A stretch of DNA of 64,000 nucleotides from Thermodesulfobacteriota bacterium (GCA_021604765.1 BQJP01000005.1:61851-125850); one strand, 5' to 3'; shown: positions 34,333-43,395, numbered from the stretch's first letter. Numbers and translations: made by a program. Notes: generated by a model not told the origin, from the sequence alone.

Positions 34333-35205
34333 ATGAGCAATCAAGCACAAAACAGGTCTGCGATATTACTAATACACTGCCCGGACAGACAAGGTTTGGT
34401 TTCGGCAATAACTGAATTTATTTTTAAAAATGACGGGAATATTCTTTATCTAGACCAGCACGTTGATGCAGAGCAAAATGTATTTTTTATGAGAGTAGAA
34501 TGGGATCTCACTAAATTCACGATACCCGCTGATAAAATTGGAGAGTACTTTGATACTCTAATTGGTGAGAAGTTTGAAATGCAGTGGCGTCTCTATTTTT
34601 CAGATCATAGGCCTAAAATGGCAATTTTCGTATCAAAAATGTCGCACTGTCTTCACGATATTTTATCCAGAAGCCACTCAGGCGAATGGAATGTTGAGGT
34701 TCCTGTAATTATTAGCAACCATCCTGATCTAGAACCCATAGCGAAAAACTTCGGTATCGATTTTCACATGGTCAAAGTTACTAAAGACAACAAAAAAGAA
34801 GCGGAGAAAGAACAGTTAGATCTTTTATCTAAATACGATATAGATTTTATAGTACTAGCTAGATATATGCAGATCCTGAGTGACGGTTTCGTATCACACT
34901 ATCCAAACAAGATAATAAATATTCACCATTCATTCCTACCCGCGTTCCCCGGAGCTAAACCTTATCACTCTGCACATGAGAGAGGCGTTAAGATCATTGG
35001 GGCTACTAGTCACTATGTAACTGCGGAATTAGACGCAGGGCCGATAATCGAGCAGAGTGTAGTTCGTGTAACTCACAAAGACAATATTGAAGACCTTGTC
35101 AGAAAAGGACGTGATCTTGAAAAGGTGGTCCTTTCACAAGCAATCTGGCATCATCTAAAACGTCAGATCCTGGTATATGGAAATCGCACATTAATTTTTG
35201 ACTAG
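34333..35205 (+). CDS. purU: Formyltetrahydrofolate deformylase
   Basis: 290 residues. An N-terminal ACT domain (ILLIHCPDRQGLVSAITEFI, about 12-85) joins a formyltransferase-like domain (about 92-285) with MAIFVSKMSHCLHDIL, the catalytic block NIHHSFLPAFPGAKPYHSAHERG (Asn, His) and TAELDAGPIIEQ (Asp). PurU hydrolyses 10-formyl-THF to THF plus formate, supplying formate for PurT and balancing one-carbon units; the ACT domain senses methionine or glycine in E. coli. Five bases separate it from the thioredoxin gene. Confidence 0.95.
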   Translation: MSNQAQNRSAILLIHCPDRQGLVSAITEFIFKNDGNILYLDQHVDAEQNVFFMRVEWDLTKFTIPADKIGEYFDTLIGEKFEMQWRLYFSDHRPKMAIFVSKMSHCLHDILSRSHSGEWNVEVPVIISNHPDLEPIAKNFGIDFHMVKVTKDNKKEAEKEQLDLLSKYDIDFIVLARYMQILSDGFVSHYPNKIINIHHSFLPAFPGAKPYHSAHERGVKIIGATSHYVTAELDAGPIIEQSVVRVTHKDNIEDLVRKGRDLEKVVLSQAIWHHLKRQILVYGNRTLIFD

Positions 35206-35210
35206 TCACT

Positions 35211-35651
35211 ATGAGAAAAAATACAGCCCTTACTCTTCTAATTTTGTGTTCAACAATTTTCACTCTCCAATCGACATCCTATGGATTAGATTTCGATGAA
35301 ATTGCATACAGCGATCCTCAATTTGAGAAAGTGAAACTCATTAGTACAGGAAAGTTAATAAATGTCATAGATTATATCGAACCAAATAAATACACCGTCT
35401 TTATGTTTTACGCAGACTGGTGTGCGCCTTGCGGTCCATTAAAAGAAAAACTAGGTGAGCTGGCTAACCGGGTAAACAACATGGCTCTAAGAGAACTGGA
35501 CATAATCAATTTAGAAAACCCGCTGGTTAAATATTACAACCTCCCATCAATTCCTTACTTCCTAGTTTATGGACCAAACGGCAATTTTGTAGAACGAGGC
35601 CCCATGCTTTCCAAAAAACTCCTAAAAACCATCGCTTCTCAAAACCAATAA
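35211..35651 (+). CDS. Exported thioredoxin-family protein
   Basis: 146 residues. Signal peptide (about 1-25, NTALTLLILCSTIFTLQSTS). The thioredoxin domain has MFYADWCAPCGPLKEKL with the redox pair Cys71 and Cys74 (CAPC), then LPSIPYFLVYGPNG with the cis-proline. It acts in the periplasm, perhaps keeping partner cysteines reduced or as an oxidoreductase for cytochrome c maturation or MsrA-type proteins. It is tightly packed between purU and the CPBP gene. The exact partner is unknown. Confidence 0.85.
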   Translation: MRKNTALTLLILCSTIFTLQSTSYGLDFDEIAYSDPQFEKVKLISTGKLINVIDYIEPNKYTVFMFYADWCAPCGPLKEKLGELANRVNNMALRELDIINLENPLVKYYNLPSIPYFLVYGPNGNFVERGPMLSKKLLKTIASQNQ

Positions 35652-35652
35652 A

Positions 35653-36294
35653 ATGCCCAACAACATATCTCTAGATCTGAATAATCTTGGCACTTTCCTG
35701 AAAGGCTGGTACCAGGAAATCGTCGTTGTTTCTTTTGCTACGCTTTTTATAATTCTCCATCACCATCACAAGATTGAGAACTTCTGGATAAGCTCATTTA
35801 TTTACTTTGGAATCTTCCCGATTCTTACAATACTCGTTTTCTTGAGAAAAAACCCGCTAGACTTTGGGTTGCAAATCGGCAATTACAAAGTCTGGATTCC
35901 ATGGGTTTTAGTCTTCTTAGTAATCGCAGTGCCAATACTCTATTTTAGCTCAGACATGTCTTCTGTCCAAGGTTATTATCGCAATCACAGGAACTTTGAT
36001 TTTGCCACATATGCCTGGCAGATGGCAATTTACATGCTTGGGTGGGAGTTCTTATTTCGCGGGTTCATGCTATTTGGACTAAAGGAGAAATTCAAAGAGG
36101 GAAGTATCATCATTCAGATGATACCTTTTGTACTCTTGCATTTTGGAAAGCCTGAGATAGAAACAATCAGCACAATATTCACTGGACTGCTCTGGGGTTA
36201 CATCTGCTACAGAGGAAAATCCTTCTGGCCCGCATACATAATGCATATAGTTGTTAACTTATCTAATAAAGCTTTTGTGTTGGAAATGATTTAG
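35653..36294 (+). CDS. CPBP-family intramembrane protease-like protein
   Basis: 213 residues with about six membrane helices. The ABI/CPBP motifs are recognisable: GWEFLFRGFMLFGL (Glu132 and Arg136; the first Glu of the usual EExxxR is replaced by Trp), FVLLHFGKPEIETI (His163), and AYIMHIVVNLSN (His near 200). In the family these residues form a glutamate/histidine site used for prenyl-protein or bacteriocin-type cleavage or for scaffolding. The single rather than double Glu makes activity uncertain. It lies one base after the thioredoxin stop. Confidence 0.75.
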   Translation: MPNNISLDLNNLGTFLKGWYQEIVVVSFATLFIILHHHHKIENFWISSFIYFGIFPILTILVFLRKNPLDFGLQIGNYKVWIPWVLVFLVIAVPILYFSSDMSSVQGYYRNHRNFDFATYAWQMAIYMLGWEFLFRGFMLFGLKEKFKEGSIIIQMIPFVLLHFGKPEIETISTIFTGLLWGYICYRGKSFWPAYIMHIVVNLSNKAFVLEMI

Positions 36295-36350
36295 CTACTT
36301 GTATTTGGCGATTTCCAATAGACGCCCCCCGGGTCATGTTTAACTAAAAA

Positions 36351-37553
36351 TTAATGCCCTTCAAATTTCAGCTTCTTATCTTTGAGAGCTTTAATAGCTT
36401 GTTGTAGTCCGCCCATAGTCATTGGGAACATGAGGTCTTTCATAAATTCTCTTAACATACCAATTGACTCTGTATAACGCCACTCTTCAACAGGTACAGG
36501 GTTTAGCCAAACGATATCAGGAAACTGGTCTCTTAGTCTCTCAAGCCAAATGATTCCTGCTTCATCATTACTATGCTCGATACTCCCGTTAGGGTATAAA
36601 ATCTCATAGGGAGACATCGAGGCATCACCAACAATAATTACCTTATAGTCACTATTGTAAGTATGAAGCACCTCAAAAGTAGGTACCGCTTCCTGTTTTC
36701 TTCTCTTATTATCTTTCCAGACTGATTCATAGAGACAGTTATGAAAATAATAGTGCTCTAAATGTTTGAACTCATATTTTGCTGCTGAGAATAAACGGGA
36801 GCAAAGTTCAATATGATCGTCCATCGAGCCTCCGATGTCTAAAAAGAGAAGCACTTTAACATTATTCTTTTTAGCCGCAGCCATCTCAAGTTCAAGAAGA
36901 CCTGCGTTTCTCGAAGTTTTATCAATAGTTTTATCTAAATCAAGTTCCTCTTTGGTTCCTTCACGCGTTAGTATGCGGAGTCTCCTGAGCGCCATCTTCA
37001 TGTTCCTAGTCTCAAGCTCAACACCGTCATCCAAGTCTTTAAACTCTCTCTCGTCCCAAACTTTTACAGCCCTTCTACTGCCAACCCCTTCGTGTCCCAT
37101 TCTAATCCCTTCTGGGTTATAACCACCCGAGCCAAATGGGGACCTGCCGCCTGTCCCAATCCATTTGTTACCGCCCTCATGCTTTTTCTTTTGGGTCTTC
37201 ATAAGCTCTTTTAGGCGCTCTAGCAGTTTATCAAGCCCGCCCATAGATTTAATCATTGCCTTATCTTCTTCTGTAAAGTGACTATCAAAGCTCTTTTTAA
37301 GCCACTCCTCAGGAATTTGCATGAATTCTTCCATATCAATCTTCTCGATCCCTTCAAAGTAATAACCAAACAGGACATCGAATCTATCTAGATGATGCTC
37401 ATGTTTGATTAAAGATGTGCGGCTGAGATAATAGAAGTCATCGACGCTGTATTCAACAACATCTTTGTCGAGCGCTTCAAGGAAAGTAAGGTATTCCCTG
37501 ATGGTTACCGGAATACCATCATTTTTTAGTAGCAAAAAGAAGTCTAAGAACAT
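36351..37553 (-). CDS. CoxE-like VWA-domain protein (partner of MoxR ATPase)
   Basis: 400 residues. The N-terminus (FLDFFLLLKNDGIPVTIREYLTFLEAL) and the Gly-rich middle (WIGTGGRSPFGSGGYNPEG) are characteristic of CoxE-like proteins. The VWA domain starts at about 230 with LLFLDIGGSMDDH, a MIDAS motif (Asp239, Gly241, Ser243), and continues with IIVGDASMSPYE. It binds a metal and, with the AAA+ ATPase encoded 34 bases upstream, forms a MoxR-VWA chaperone that inserts cofactors or matures a client complex. No carbon monoxide dehydrogenase or other obvious client is near. It converges with the CPBP gene. Confidence 0.88.
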   Translation of the reverse strand: MFLDFFLLLKNDGIPVTIREYLTFLEALDKDVVEYSVDDFYYLSRTSLIKHEHHLDRFDVLFGYYFEGIEKIDMEEFMQIPEEWLKKSFDSHFTEEDKAMIKSMGGLDKLLERLKELMKTQKKKHEGGNKWIGTGGRSPFGSGGYNPEGIRMGHEGVGSRRAVKVWDEREFKDLDDGVELETRNMKMALRRLRILTREGTKEELDLDKTIDKTSRNAGLLELEMAAAKKNNVKVLLFLDIGGSMDDHIELCSRLFSAAKYEFKHLEHYYFHNCLYESVWKDNKRRKQEAVPTFEVLHTYNSDYKVIIVGDASMSPYEILYPNGSIEHSNDEAGIIWLERLRDQFPDIVWLNPVPVEEWRYTESIGMLREFMKDLMFPMTMGGLQQAIKALKDKKLKFEGH

Positions 37554-37587
37554 GGTTCACCTAAATTTATTTAAAGGTAACTAGTTA

Positions 37588-38424
37588 CTACCGTCTAAAT
37601 CTGAGTCTGATACGAGTAAGCAAATCATGGTCCTGCTCATTTTTGAGAAGTGCACCTGCATAAGGTGGAAGCTTTTCAGATAGATCTATATCTCCCAATT
37701 CTGATTCTGTTACCTTGCCGACCATTAAAAGCTTAATCCAGTCTATTAGCTCACTGGTTGAAGGTTTTTTCTTGAGTCCATCTACTTCTCTAAGATCGTA
37801 GAACACATTCATAGCATTATTTATAAGCTTACTATCAAGCTTTGGATAATGAACCTTAACAATTGATCTTAGTGTCTCACGCTCTGGAAAAGTTATGTAA
37901 TGGAAGAAACATCTTCTTAAAAATGCGTCCGGCAGTTCTTTTTCGTTGTTGGATGTAATAATTATTATAGGACGGTGTTTAGCTTTGATAGTTTTCTGAA
38001 GCTCATAACAATAGAACTCCATCTTATCGAGCTCAAGAAGCAAATCATTTGGAAACTCGATGTCTGCTTTGTCTATTTCGTCAATTAGAAGAACAACCTG
38101 TTTTTTTGATTCAAATGCTTCCCACAATTTCCCTTTTTCTATATAATTGGCAATGTCATTTACTTTCTCATCCCCTAGCTGAGAGTCACGTAGTCTTGAG
38201 ACTGCGTCATATTCATAAAGACCCTGCTGCGCTGTGGTAGATGATTTCACATGCCATGTGATGATTTCTTTTTTAAGAGCCTCTGCAACTTCAAAAGCAA
38301 GCATAGTTTTACCTGTGCCCGGCTCACCCTTAATGATTAGTGGACGCTCAAGAGTTATTGAGGCATTAACCGCCAGGTTTAAATCTCTCGTAGAAATATA
38401 GTTATCTGTACCTTTAAATTTCAT
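37588..38424 (-). CDS. MoxR-family AAA+ ATPase
   Basis: 278 residues. Walker A IIKGEPGTGKTML (33-40) and Walker B VVLLIDEIDKADIEFPNDLL (about 110-120) are clear; IIITSNNEKELPDAFLRRCFFHY contains sensor 1 and the arginine finger. RF-type MoxR proteins work as hexamers with a VWA partner to assemble or activate enzymes. The VWA gene follows 34 bases downstream on the same strand, as in CoxD/CoxE and RavA/ViaA-type pairs. The client is unknown. Confidence 0.92.
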   Translation of the reverse strand: MKFKGTDNYISTRDLNLAVNASITLERPLIIKGEPGTGKTMLAFEVAEALKKEIITWHVKSSTTAQQGLYEYDAVSRLRDSQLGDEKVNDIANYIEKGKLWEAFESKKQVVLLIDEIDKADIEFPNDLLLELDKMEFYCYELQKTIKAKHRPIIIITSNNEKELPDAFLRRCFFHYITFPERETLRSIVKVHYPKLDSKLINNAMNVFYDLREVDGLKKKPSTSELIDWIKLLMVGKVTESELGDIDLSEKLPPYAGALLKNEQDHDLLTRIRLRFRR

Positions 38425-38488
38425 CTTAATAACCTCTATTATTTCTGTAATATCAAAAACTTAAGAATACCTGCACATTCCATTTTAC

Positions 38489-38860
38489 TTAAATCTTGTC
38501 TGATGGGTTTTCATCATCTGGGTGATATGGAGGTATTGATACTACGAAAAGTCTGTTATGCTCTGATGCTCTAAGGACTTTATGATGTATACCTTTCTTT
38601 ACTACTACGAGGTCATCCTTAGACGATTCCACAGTCCAGATATTCTCAGTTTCCGGATCATAAAACTCAAATTTCATATCACCATCAAGAACGAAGAAAA
38701 TTTCATCGAAAGTTGTATGATAATGAGCGTCCATCTGTTCTAAATCAACTGCGATAGCTACTCCAGCTTTCTCGTATTCACTAGCGTCTAGTATCTCACG
38801 CATTTCTTTGGCATAAGGTGAATCTAAAACATTATGTTCTGAATATTTTTTGGTAATCAA
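38489..38860 (-). CDS. Cupin-domain protein
   Basis: The frame is open from 38917, but the first part overlaps htpG. A TTG at 38860 with GAGG five bases upstream, 20 bases after the htpG stop, is the better start (123 residues). The cupin barrel shows HYHTTFDEIFFVLDGDMKFEF, with His, His and Glu metal ligands in the first motif, and VKKGIHHKVLRASEHNRLFVV for the second. It is a small metal-binding cupin without further domains. Substrate unknown; translation with htpG is likely. Confidence 0.78.
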   Translation of the reverse strand: MITKKYSEHNVLDSPYAKEMREILDASEYEKAGVAIAVDLEQMDAHYHTTFDEIFFVLDGDMKFEFYDPETENIWTVESSKDDLVVVKKGIHHKVLRASEHNRLFVVSIPPYHPDDENPSDKI

Positions 38861-38879
38861 TGTATCCTCAAGTGAATAT

Positions 38880-40730
38880 TTATTTTTCCGATACTTTCTC
38901 AAGTAATTTATACACACGACTAACCATGTCTCTTGGATCTTCTAAATAACCTGCTGCAATAAGAGCATTATCCAGAATTTGTTCCGTTACAAGCTTAGCA
39001 GTGTCAGCATCTTTATCTTTTAGCGCAGAGAGATTTTTTATTAGATCGTGCTTTGTATTAATCTCGAGATTTACAGAATTCTTCATATCTACACCCTGCT
39101 TCATAGCTTTCATCATTCTGCGCATCGAAGGGCTCATAACCTTGTCAGCATTAAGGGCAATTGCTGGGCTATCGACCAAACGCTTACTTACACTAACCTC
39201 ATTTATACTTTCTCCCAAACTTTCTTTAATCCACTCACATAGAGCCTCTGAATCTTTTCTTGACAGAGCCTTCTTTTTCTTAGCAGCAACCTCTTCAAGT
39301 TCAATGTCTGAATTATCAGCTGAGACGAGATCTTTGTCCGCATACTTTGCAAGACTAGTCATTACAAATTCATCCACCGGTTCATAAAGATAAAGAACTT
39401 CTATTCCATGAGCTTTAAAGGCTTCTAAATGGGGGCCACTATCTATAGTTTCTCTGTTTGGAGCATATAGGTAGTAAATCTCTTTCTGCTCCTCTTTCGT
39501 TCTATCAACATAATCTTGAAGCGTTGTGAACTCATCTTTCTCAGTCGCTGAAGATTCGTAGCGAAGGAGCTTGGCTAACTGATCGCGATTTTTGAAATCC
39601 GCGGCAACACCCTCTTTGATGAATATAGAGAAGTTTTTGTAAAACTCATTATATTTTTCAGCATTCTTTTTGGACTCATCTTCAAGCGTTTTTATGAAGC
39701 GTCCTGTAATAACCTGTCCAATCTTATTTGTAAGCGCACTGTCCTGCATACTCTCACGAGAGATATTAAGTGGCAAGTCCGCACTGTCCACGACACCCTT
39801 AAGAAAGCGCATCCAGTCAGGAAGCAATCCTTCGGGCTTGTTATCAATTAAAACTTTCTTACAGTAGAGACTCACACCCGGGTCGACTTTCCCAAAACCC
39901 ATTTGCTCCGGATTCATTTTAGGCACAAAGATTAGCGAATTTATTTCAATTGGCGCATCCGAGCTAAAGTGCATTCTATAATTTGGCTCATCAAAAGCGT
40001 TTGCCTGGAATTTATAAAACTCAGTATATTCCTCATCAGTTATCTCATTCTTGTTTCTCATCCATATTGGCTGGATGTTATTAATTTGCTCACCGTTTAG
40101 CTTTATCGGAAATTGAACGAAGCTGGAGTAGTGAGTAAGAATATGTTTTACCCTCTCGCTATTTGAAAACTCTTTGTCCTCATCTTTTAAGTGGACGACG
40201 ATCTTTGTACCGCGCCTCACACCTTTTGCACTTTCTATTTCGTATGTACCCGAACCGTCACTCTTCCACAAAAGACTCTTAGCAGTTTTAGTCCAATTGT
40301 GTGTATAAACTTCGACAGATTTGGCGACCATAAAAACACTGTAGAAACCAACACCGAACTGACCTATCAGATTCTGGTTGACCTCTCCTCCCTTTTTTAC
40401 AGCACTAAGGAAAGCTTTAGATCCGGAATGTGCTATTGTTCCTAAGTTCTGGCTCAAATCATCGCGGGTCATTCCGATACCATGGTCTTCGATTGTTATC
40501 GTATTTTCTTTGTCGTCAGTTGTAATTGTGATTTCAAGAGGCAGTTCTTCATCATAAATCTCTTTTTCGGTCAGTTGAATATATCTCAGTTTCTCAAGTG
40601 CATCTGAAGCATTAGAAACAAGCTCCCTAATAAAAACCTCTTTATCTGTATATAGAGAATTTATTACAATATCGAGGACCTGCTTTACCTCAGCCTGGAA
40701 TTCATGTTTTTTTGTAGTCTTTTCAGCCAT
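38880..40730 (-). CDS. htpG: Chaperone HtpG (Hsp90)
   Basis: 616 residues, normal for HtpG. EFQAEVKQVLDIVINSLYTDKEVFIRELVSNASDALEK is the GHKL ATP-binding start, IEDHGIGMTRDDL and IGQFGVGFYSVFMVA follow, and RGTKIVVHLKDED closes the N domain. The middle domain holds PLNISRESMQ with the catalytic Arg, and the C-terminal dimerisation domain ends in KLLEKVSEK. It is the cytosolic Hsp90 that helps client folding with DnaK. GGAGG lies before the ATG. I see no CIRCE element upstream. Confidence 0.97.
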   Translation of the reverse strand: MAEKTTKKHEFQAEVKQVLDIVINSLYTDKEVFIRELVSNASDALEKLRYIQLTEKEIYDEELPLEITITTDDKENTITIEDHGIGMTRDDLSQNLGTIAHSGSKAFLSAVKKGGEVNQNLIGQFGVGFYSVFMVAKSVEVYTHNWTKTAKSLLWKSDGSGTYEIESAKGVRRGTKIVVHLKDEDKEFSNSERVKHILTHYSSFVQFPIKLNGEQINNIQPIWMRNKNEITDEEYTEFYKFQANAFDEPNYRMHFSSDAPIEINSLIFVPKMNPEQMGFGKVDPGVSLYCKKVLIDNKPEGLLPDWMRFLKGVVDSADLPLNISRESMQDSALTNKIGQVITGRFIKTLEDESKKNAEKYNEFYKNFSIFIKEGVAADFKNRDQLAKLLRYESSATEKDEFTTLQDYVDRTKEEQKEIYYLYAPNRETIDSGPHLEAFKAHGIEVLYLYEPVDEFVMTSLAKYADKDLVSADNSDIELEEVAAKKKKALSRKDSEALCEWIKESLGESINEVSVSKRLVDSPAIALNADKVMSPSMRRMMKAMKQGVDMKNSVNLEINTKHDLIKNLSALKDKDADTAKLVTEQILDNALIAAGYLEDPRDMVSRVYKLLEKVSEK

Positions 40731-40852
40731 TTATGTTACATACCTCCGTAGAATATGTTGGAATATTATAGATAGGAATTTCTTTCAAACTCAGCTTAAA
40801 AAATAGTCATTGATCTACCGTTTTCAAGACCTAAATGCTATTTAGTAGAAAA

Positions 40853-41773
40853 TTATTCTATACTGGAAGACTTCCTTGCTTCGGCCTCAACAAAGACTCT
40901 CTTAACTTGGGAATAGTTCTTTTTTATTTGTTTATCCAAATCTTCTATAGTTACTTCGACTTCATCTGAACAAGATTCATCTACAAAATCTAGACTAATA
41001 TTTACAAGAATGAAATCGGGGCCCATGTGTAAAGTTAGAACTTCATTTACATGCTCGACCTTTTCATATTTTGAAGCTATTTCCCTGATTCCAACTACTA
41101 TAGATTCATTGGCGCTTTCGCCAATTAACAGACCTTTTGTCTCATATGCAAGCCAAGTAGCTGTACCTGCAAGGATAAGGCCGATTACAACTGAAGCTGC
41201 ACCATCGAAATAGACAATGCCTGTAACCTGACCAAGGAATATGCCCAGAAAAGCGACTACTAGCCCAATTAAAGCTGCGGAATCTTCGAAAAGCACAACA
41301 AAGATTGAGGGATCTTTAGCTCTTTGCACAGCAGTTATATAGCTCCACTTACCTTTGGATTTTATAAACTCTTTAAAAGCAAAATACCAGGCAAATCCTT
41401 CAAACACTAACGCAAATCCAATAACAATATAGTTTATATATGGAGTAGTTACTGGTTCTGGATGCCGTAAATGGAGAATGCCCTCATAGATTGAAATCCC
41501 TGCACCTAAGGCAAAGATAAGTATTGCAACAATAAAGCTCCAGAAATAAATCTCTTTTCCGTAGCCAAAAGGAAAGTTTTTGTCCGGCGGCTTCTGAGCT
41601 CTTTTTAATCCATTTAAGAGAAGGACCTGATTGCCCGTATCTACAAGGGAATGAATACCTTCTGAGAGCATGGCTGAGCTGCCAGTAATTGATGCAGCAA
41701 TAAACTTGGTTATTGCAATGAGAGCATTCCCAACGAGTGCTGCGTAAATTACTTTTTTAGAACCTGTTGCCAT
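40853..41773 (-). CDS. Cation diffusion facilitator transporter
   Basis: 306 residues with about six membrane helices and a C-terminal cytosolic ferredoxin-like domain (about 215-300: VVGIREIASKYEKVEHVNEVLTLHMGPDFILVNISLDF). In helix 2, MLSEGIHSLVDTGNQVLLL has His and Asp of the metal site. In helix 5, VVLFEDSAALIGLVVA lacks the usual second HxxxD and has Glu-Asp instead, the form seen in the ZnT9-like branch. The family exports Zn, Co, Fe or Mn. A long hairpin separates it from the carbonic anhydrase gene upstream. Metal preference is unknown. Confidence 0.88.
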   Translation of the reverse strand: MATGSKKVIYAALVGNALIAITKFIAASITGSSAMLSEGIHSLVDTGNQVLLLNGLKRAQKPPDKNFPFGYGKEIYFWSFIVAILIFALGAGISIYEGILHLRHPEPVTTPYINYIVIGFALVFEGFAWYFAFKEFIKSKGKWSYITAVQRAKDPSIFVVLFEDSAALIGLVVAFLGIFLGQVTGIVYFDGAASVVIGLILAGTATWLAYETKGLLIGESANESIVVGIREIASKYEKVEHVNEVLTLHMGPDFILVNISLDFVDESCSDEVEVTIEDLDKQIKKNYSQVKRVFVEAEARKSSSIE

Positions 41774-41801
41774 TTTAAAGACCTTGGTTAGATATAACTA
41801 T

Positions 41802-41833
41802 GCTAGCTAAAGAGTGGTAGTTCTTTAGCTAGC
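41802..41833 (-). terminator. 12-base-pair hairpin between carbonic anhydrase and CDF genes
   Basis: GCTAGCTAAAGA pairs perfectly with TCTTTAGCTAGC over an eight-base loop, 43 bases after the carbonic anhydrase stop. The minus-strand tail (ATAGTTATATC) is A/T-rich but has no U-run, so termination efficiency is uncertain. Confidence 0.5.
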
Positions 41834-41875
41834 AAGAAAGCATTTTAATTAATTGGAGTTAAATTAAAAGGGGAA

Positions 41876-42604
41876 TTAGCCAATCCATTTTACTTCGCCT
41901 GTTTTAAGGTCATAATTGCCACCCACAACTTTTACTTTGCCTTTTTTAACAAGATCAGAAATTACAGGATCAGAGTTTTTAAGCTTTTCAACTCCCAACT
42001 GAACGTTTGCAATTGTAGCATTATGAAGAAGATTGCCCTTCTCACCTTCAGCTTTATCCACAGCAGGCTTTATTGTCTGGACTATGTCGTTAATGGAGCC
42101 CGGGAACTCAGTACCTTTCTGAAGAGCTGATATAGAACCTGCAACTGCTCCGCATTCACTGTGACCCAATACAACAATAAGTGGTGCTCCTAGTGCCAAA
42201 ACTCCAAATTCAAGACTTCCCTGAATACCGTAATTAGTAGGATTTACAATATTTCCAGCAACCCTCACTACAAACAAATCTCCGATTCCCTGATCAAATA
42301 AAATCTCAGGCGCCACTCTTGAATCTGCGCATGCTAAAATTGCGACAAAAGGATTCTGCCCTGCTGCAGCCTCTTTTCGACATTTAGCCTGTCTTCTAGG
42401 CCCCTTTTTCTGAGAGTCTACAAATCGTTGATTTCCTTCCATCAACGCTTTTAGAGCTTCATCAGCATTTTCAGGTCTTTTACACTCATCTGCAAGCGCT
42501 TCGGGAACAGAGAGTATGCCGCCCAAATTTAAGGAAGTCGCGGCAATAGCTCCCACCCCGCTTACCTTTAGAAAATTTCTTCTAGAAAATGATTTGTCTG
42601 ACAT
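41876..42604 (-). CDS. Tat-exported beta-class carbonic anhydrase
   Basis: 242 residues. The N-terminus SFSRRNFLKVSGVGAIAATS is a twin-arginine signal (SRRNFLK), ending near EALADE, so the enzyme is folded and exported to the periplasm. Zinc ligands are Cys92, His148 and Cys151 (ACADSRVAPE and GHSECGAVAGS) with Asp94 and Arg96 forming the usual dyad. It interconverts CO2 and bicarbonate. Strong AGGAGGT before the ATG. Downstream of it is the CDF metal exporter and upstream MsrA. Exported beta-CAs serve CO2 capture or pH balance; which applies here is unknown. Confidence 0.93.
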   Translation of the reverse strand: MSDKSFSRRNFLKVSGVGAIAATSLNLGGILSVPEALADECKRPENADEALKALMEGNQRFVDSQKKGPRRQAKCRKEAAAGQNPFVAILACADSRVAPEILFDQGIGDLFVVRVAGNIVNPTNYGIQGSLEFGVLALGAPLIVVLGHSECGAVAGSISALQKGTEFPGSINDIVQTIKPAVDKAEGEKGNLLHNATIANVQLGVEKLKNSDPVISDLVKKGKVKVVGGNYDLKTGEVKWIG

Positions 42605-42708
42605 AGCAGACCTCCTTTTATGAGAACTGAGATAGTTTCAATTTAAACCGCCAATATAATTGAAACTACAAAGATAATACAACTAAAGATTATTAGCAAG
42701 ACTAATAG

Positions 42709-43395
42709 TTATCTTTGATTTTTGTTTATTATATTCTTTAACAAATCCTGTCTATCGTCAGACAAACCAAGCTGCGAGAATATTTCTTCAAATTGACGCG
42801 CGTTTCCATAACCACCGATATATCCATTTACCCTTGCAGCTGAAGTAGAATTCACAATATCACCCAAACTTGGATACATAGTACGATATTCAGTAATCAG
42901 TTCTTCGTATCCCTGCAAATGATATTTCTGATGATACATCTCAGCCATATAGAATCTGGAGAAAGCAATAAGTTCTGTCTTAACTTCTTCTCCAAGATCT
43001 GAGGACAAGTTATCTCTTGTTTGTGTAGCTAATTTTTCCTGATGGTCATTATGAAAAAATAAAGCCGATGCATACTGCCTTTTCCACACAGTCCGAGTTG
43101 GCTTATGTCCATTCCAGAATACTTCCAGCATCTGCTCGTATGAAATCTTTTGAGGATCATAATCAATCTGAATAGTTTCTATATGATCACCTATACTATG
43201 ATAGGTTGGATTATCAGTAGTTCCGCCAGCATACCCTACCCTTGTTCTAACCACGCCATCCATTGCTCCGAACCTACAATCTGGCCCCCAGAAACATCCC
43301 ATTGCACATGTTAGGGTCTCTATATTTTGAGGAGCAGATATATCTATAGCTGGAACTACGTTACTCGTATTTATTTTTGTGATAATTTGACTCAC
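42709..43395 (-). CDS. msrA: Peptide-methionine (S)-S-oxide reductase MsrA
   Basis: 228 residues from a GTG start with GAGGTGA upstream. LTCAMGCFWGPDCRFGAMDGV carries the catalytic Cys34 in GCFW. VRTRVGYAGGTTDNPTYHSIGDHIETIQIDYDP and MAEMYHQKYHLQGYEEL follow as in the family. Besides Cys34 only Cys30 and Cys40 are present; there is no C-terminal resolving cysteine, so Cys40 or thioredoxin must recycle it. It repairs methionine-S-sulfoxide. There is no signal peptide, so it is cytosolic, unlike the membrane-anchored MsrA-like fusion at 32.7 kb. Confidence 0.93.
   Translation of the reverse strand: MSQIITKINTSNVVPAIDISAPQNIETLTCAMGCFWGPDCRFGAMDGVVRTRVGYAGGTTDNPTYHSIGDHIETIQIDYDPQKISYEQMLEVFWNGHKPTRTVWKRQYASALFFHNDHQEKLATQTRDNLSSDLGEEVKTELIAFSRFYMAEMYHQKYHLQGYEELITEYRTMYPSLGDIVNSTSAARVNGYIGGYGNARQFEEIFSQLGLSDDRQDLLKNIINKNQR

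Noticed and set aside
40731..40852. CIRCE heat-shock operator before htpG
   Set aside because: No TTAGCACTC-N9-GAGTGCTAA match is present; only a ribosome binding site and AT-rich sequence are seen.
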